Source: an uncultured Alphaproteobacteria bacterium (lineage in GTDB: Bacteria; Pseudomonadota; Alphaproteobacteria; HIMB59; GCA-002718135). From it: 35,253 nucleotides of DNA. Below, piece by piece: positions 32,818 to 35,253 of this stretch. The notes beneath the pieces were generated by a model, which made no database searches, was not told the origin of the DNA, and saw only the letters and a list, made by a program, of their open reading frames with translations. Numbering within the stretch: position 1 is the stretch's first letter; every line of letters starts with the position of its first letter. A program made the position numbers and the translations under genes. The stretch spans positions 1-35,253 of the forward strand of contig CACESS010000009.1 of the NCBI GenBank assembly GCA_902562275.1, given 5' to 3'.

Positions 32818-34941
32818 ATGGCTAAAGAAATTCACAAAGAATTAGAACTTATTACATCGTATCTTACATCAGAAGAAAAAGAAAAGGTAAGACATGCTCT
32901 TAAATTAAGTGAGGAAGCTCATAGTAATCAACTTAGAAAATCAGGAGATCCATTTATAATACATCCATTAGAAGTTGCAAAAATATTAACTTCAATAAAA
33001 TTAGATGCCGACTCAATAGTTGCCGGCCTTCTTCATGATACACTAGAAGATACAAATTTAAATATAGAAGAAATTAATAAAAATTTTGGGAATGAAATAG
33101 TTGAGCTTGTTGAGGGACTAACAAAAATAAACAAATATTCATTAAAAGTAAAAAATCAAAAATTTGGAGAAAATTATAAAAAATTAATTCTAGCAACTAC
33201 AAAAGATCTCAGGGTAATTTTAGTTAAGTTAGCTGATAGATTGCATAATATGAGGACTATTAAATATATTAAAGATGAAAATAAAAAATCTAAAATTGCC
33301 TTGGAGACAATTGAAGTATTTGCACCTCTAGCTCAAAGATTGGGCATGAAGGAATGGCAAGATGAATTAGAAGACATTTCATTTGAAGTTATTAATCCAG
33401 ATGCAAAAAAAACAATAATTGAAAGATTGGAATATTTAAAATCTAAAGATGATAATATTGTTGACGAAATTCGATACGAATTAAAAAATATTTTTTTTCA
33501 AGAGGATTTATTTTGTAAAGTAGAGGGTAGAATTAAGTCTCCTTATTCAATATGGAATAAAATTAAAAATAAAAATATTTCTTTCGAACAACTTTCAGAC
33601 GTAATGGCTTTTAGAGTTATAACTAACTCTACTAGAGAATGTTATAGATGCTTGGGAATAATTCACAGACAATATCCATACATCCAAGGAAGATTTAAAG
33701 ATTTTATATCAGCTCCTAAATCAAATGGATATAGAGCACTTCATACATCAGTGATGGGTCCAAAAAATAAAAAAATTGAAATTCAATTTAGATCAAACAT
33801 TATGGAACAAATTGCAGATTTTGGTGTTGCTTCACATTGGAAATATAAAGACCCAAAAAAAATAAAAGAAAAAGATGCTAAAGAATATAAGTGGGTTTAT
33901 GATTTGGTCGATTCAATGAACTCTTCAGTATCTCAAGACGAGTTAATTCAAAATTCAAAATTAAAAGTATTTCAAAATGATATTTTTGTATTTACCCCAA
34001 AAGGGGATCTTTTAGAGTTACCTAAAAATGCCACTCCTGTAGATTTTGCTTATGCTATACATAGTCAAATAGGTGATAAATGTGTTGCAGCTAAAATTAA
34101 TGATAAACTTCAACCATTAAAAACAATTTTAAAAAATGGTGATCAGATAGAAATACTTACATCAGAATCTTCGCAGCCATCACCTTTATGGCAAAGATTT
34201 GCGGTAACAACAAAAGTCAAATCCCAGTTAAGAAGATTATCTAGATACAAAAAGAGGGACGAGCACATAATTTTTGGTAGAGAAATTTTAATAAATTATT
34301 TTCAAAAAGAAAATTATGAATTTAATAAAAATATTAAAAAAAAAATTCTTGATAATTTTAAATATAAATCAATTGATGATTTATACGCCTCAATAGGCTC
34401 AGGAGAAATAACGGCACTCTCAATAATTAAGAAAATTTATCCTGAGTATAATTATATCCCAGTTTCTAAATTTAACAAAAATAATCCAAATCCAATAAAA
34501 TTAAAAGGATTGACTGCTGGTATGTCTTATCATTTGGCTGGATGTTGTTCTCCATTAAAAGGAGACAGTATTGTAGGCATCGTAACCGCTGGAATTGGAG
34601 TTGCTGTCCATACACTTGACTGCAACACTCTTACTTCTTACCAAGATGTACCTGATAGGTGGTTAAATGTCTCTTGGGATAATCAAAATAATTTAGAAAC
34701 TGTATCAAATGCAAGAATTGTTGTTGTATTATTTAATAAGCCTGGAAGTCTTGGAAAGGTTACTACTGTTATTGCGAAAAATAATGGTAATATTTCAAAT
34801 ATTCTTTTTTCAGTAAGGAAGTCTGATTTTTTTGAGATTATAATAGACATTGAGGTTAGAGACGCTAATCATCTACAGAATATAATTGCGGCGTTAAGAA
34901 TGGAAAAAGAAGTATCATCTTTAGAGAGATTAAAAGGTTAA
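32818..34941 (+). CDS. spoT: Bifunctional (p)ppGpp synthetase/hydrolase, RelA/SpoT family
   Basis: A 707-residue long RSH protein. The N-terminal HD hydrolase domain (about 20-180) has H49 in FIIHPLEVA and the H73-D74 pair in LLHDTLEDT, so hydrolysis should be intact. The synthetase domain (about 225-345) contains RIKSPYSIWNKIKNK and the SAPKSNGYRALHTSVMGP substrate region. A TGS domain follows (about 385-445, VFTPKGDLLELP), then a conserved-cysteine segment (LAGCCSPLKGD) and a C-terminal ACT domain (about 635-707). This is the single Rel/SpoT arrangement usual in alphaproteobacteria. The stop is 2 bp before acpS. pdxJ, commonly between these genes in the class, is absent. Confidence 0.95.
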   Translation: MAKEIHKELELITSYLTSEEKEKVRHALKLSEEAHSNQLRKSGDPFIIHPLEVAKILTSIKLDADSIVAGLLHDTLEDTNLNIEEINKNFGNEIVELVEGLTKINKYSLKVKNQKFGENYKKLILATTKDLRVILVKLADRLHNMRTIKYIKDENKKSKIALETIEVFAPLAQRLGMKEWQDELEDISFEVINPDAKKTIIERLEYLKSKDDNIVDEIRYELKNIFFQEDLFCKVEGRIKSPYSIWNKIKNKNISFEQLSDVMAFRVITNSTRECYRCLGIIHRQYPYIQGRFKDFISAPKSNGYRALHTSVMGPKNKKIEIQFRSNIMEQIADFGVASHWKYKDPKKIKEKDAKEYKWVYDLVDSMNSSVSQDELIQNSKLKVFQNDIFVFTPKGDLLELPKNATPVDFAYAIHSQIGDKCVAAKINDKLQPLKTILKNGDQIEILTSESSQPSPLWQRFAVTTKVKSQLRRLSRYKKRDEHIIFGREILINYFQKENYEFNKNIKKKILDNFKYKSIDDLYASIGSGEITALSIIKKIYPEYNYIPVSKFNKNNPNPIKLKGLTAGMSYHLAGCCSPLKGDSIVGIVTAGIGVAVHTLDCNTLTSYQDVPDRWLNVSWDNQNNLETVSNARIVVVLFNKPGSLGKVTTVIAKNNGNISNILFSVRKSDFFEIIIDIEVRDANHLQNIIAALRMEKEVSSLERLKG

Positions 34942-34943
34942 AT

Positions 34944-35253
34944 ATGATTCTTGGTAATGGAATAGATATTATTGATATTAATAGAATAAGAAGAGTAATA
35001 GACAAATATGGTAATAGATTTAAAAAAAGATGTTTTAGTATTTCTGAGATAGAAAGATCAGAAAAAAGATTAAATTCAGTAGAATCATATGCAAAAAGAT
35101 ATGCTGCGAAAGAAGCTTGCGCTAAAGCTTTAGGTACAGGTTTGGCCAGAGGTGTATTTTGGAAAGATATTGAAGTAGGAAATAACCAATATGGTAAACC
35201 GTTTATAAAGCTTCATGGTAAAGCAAAGATAATTTTTAAAAATATGAATAAAA
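34944..35253 (+). CDS. acpS: Holo-[acyl-carrier-protein] synthase, N-terminal part
   Basis: The first 103 codons of AcpS; the window ends before the stop codon. AcpS moves 4'-phosphopantetheine from CoA to the acyl carrier protein of fatty acid synthesis. The Mg-binding GIDIIDINRI motif (about 6-15, with its aspartate) and the YAAKEACAKALGTG motif (about 53-66) are both clear, as is the later YGKPFIKLHG segment. Full proteins are about 120-135 residues, so roughly 20-30 are missing. It starts 2 bp after the rel/spoT stop, with an AAGG just upstream of the ATG. lepB-rnc-era commonly follow in this class but lie outside the window. Confidence 0.95.
   Translation, partial: MILGNGIDIIDINRIRRVIDKYGNRFKKRCFSISEIERSEKRLNSVESYAKRYAAKEACAKALGTGLARGVFWKDIEVGNNQYGKPFIKLHGKAKIIFKNMNK

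Overview
The window is a gene-dense, AT-rich stretch of a bacterial chromosome. It looks like a small-genome alphaproteobacterium of the marine SAR11/HIMB59-like kind. The class call rests on gene order (eno-ftsB-pdhABC-lipA-coq10; cinA-pgpA-ispDF; ntrYX-trkA-dat; ruvX/gatCAB; smpB-rpoZ-rel-acpS), on PdhB carrying an N-terminal lipoyl domain, and on a fused IspDF. The streamlined marine assignment is inference from AT richness, intergenic gaps mostly of 0-60 bp, many gene overlaps and few Shine-Dalgarno sites. I found no rRNA, CRISPR array, insertion sequence or complete mobile element. There is one tRNA.

Layout. 1-6810 (+): the end of kdsA, then eno, ftsB, the pyruvate dehydrogenase genes pdhA-pdhB-pdhC, lipA (makes the lipoyl cofactor of that complex) and a Coq10-like gene. 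6802-8852 (-): ispDF, pgpA and a CinA C-terminal-domain gene, overlapping head to tail. 8912-18731 (+): nine tightly packed genes, ntrY-ntrX-trkA-dat-inositol monophosphatase-HIBADH-family dehydrogenase-EamA exporter-msrB-MFS transporter. 18718-25121 (-): ruvX, pyrB, plsY, topA, a bleomycin-hydrolase/PepC-type peptidase and a 75-residue protein. 25139-28318 (+): gatC-gatA-gatB for tRNA-dependent amidation. 28301-29519 (-): a small membrane protein and a DUF4198 periplasmic protein. The latter is head to head with a HupE/UreJ_2 membrane protein (29521-30678, +). 30880-35253 (+): tRNA-Ser(GCU), dapA, smpB, rpoZ, rel/spoT and the start of acpS.

Most of the window is core metabolism and information processing. 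I see no new multi-gene system. The observations most worth checking are: an NtrX whose AAA+ domain has lost the GAFTGA loop and the Walker B acidic pair, in a locus that also lacks ntrB and ntrC; an aspartate carbamoyltransferase with about 70 extra N-terminal residues resembling the arm-type DNA-binding domain of tyrosine recombinases; a DUF4198/HupE pair whose start codons are 1 bp apart on opposite strands; a tRNA-Ser whose encoded CCA ends 6 nt before the dapA start codon; and near-leaderless promoter geometry at pdhA and rpoZ.
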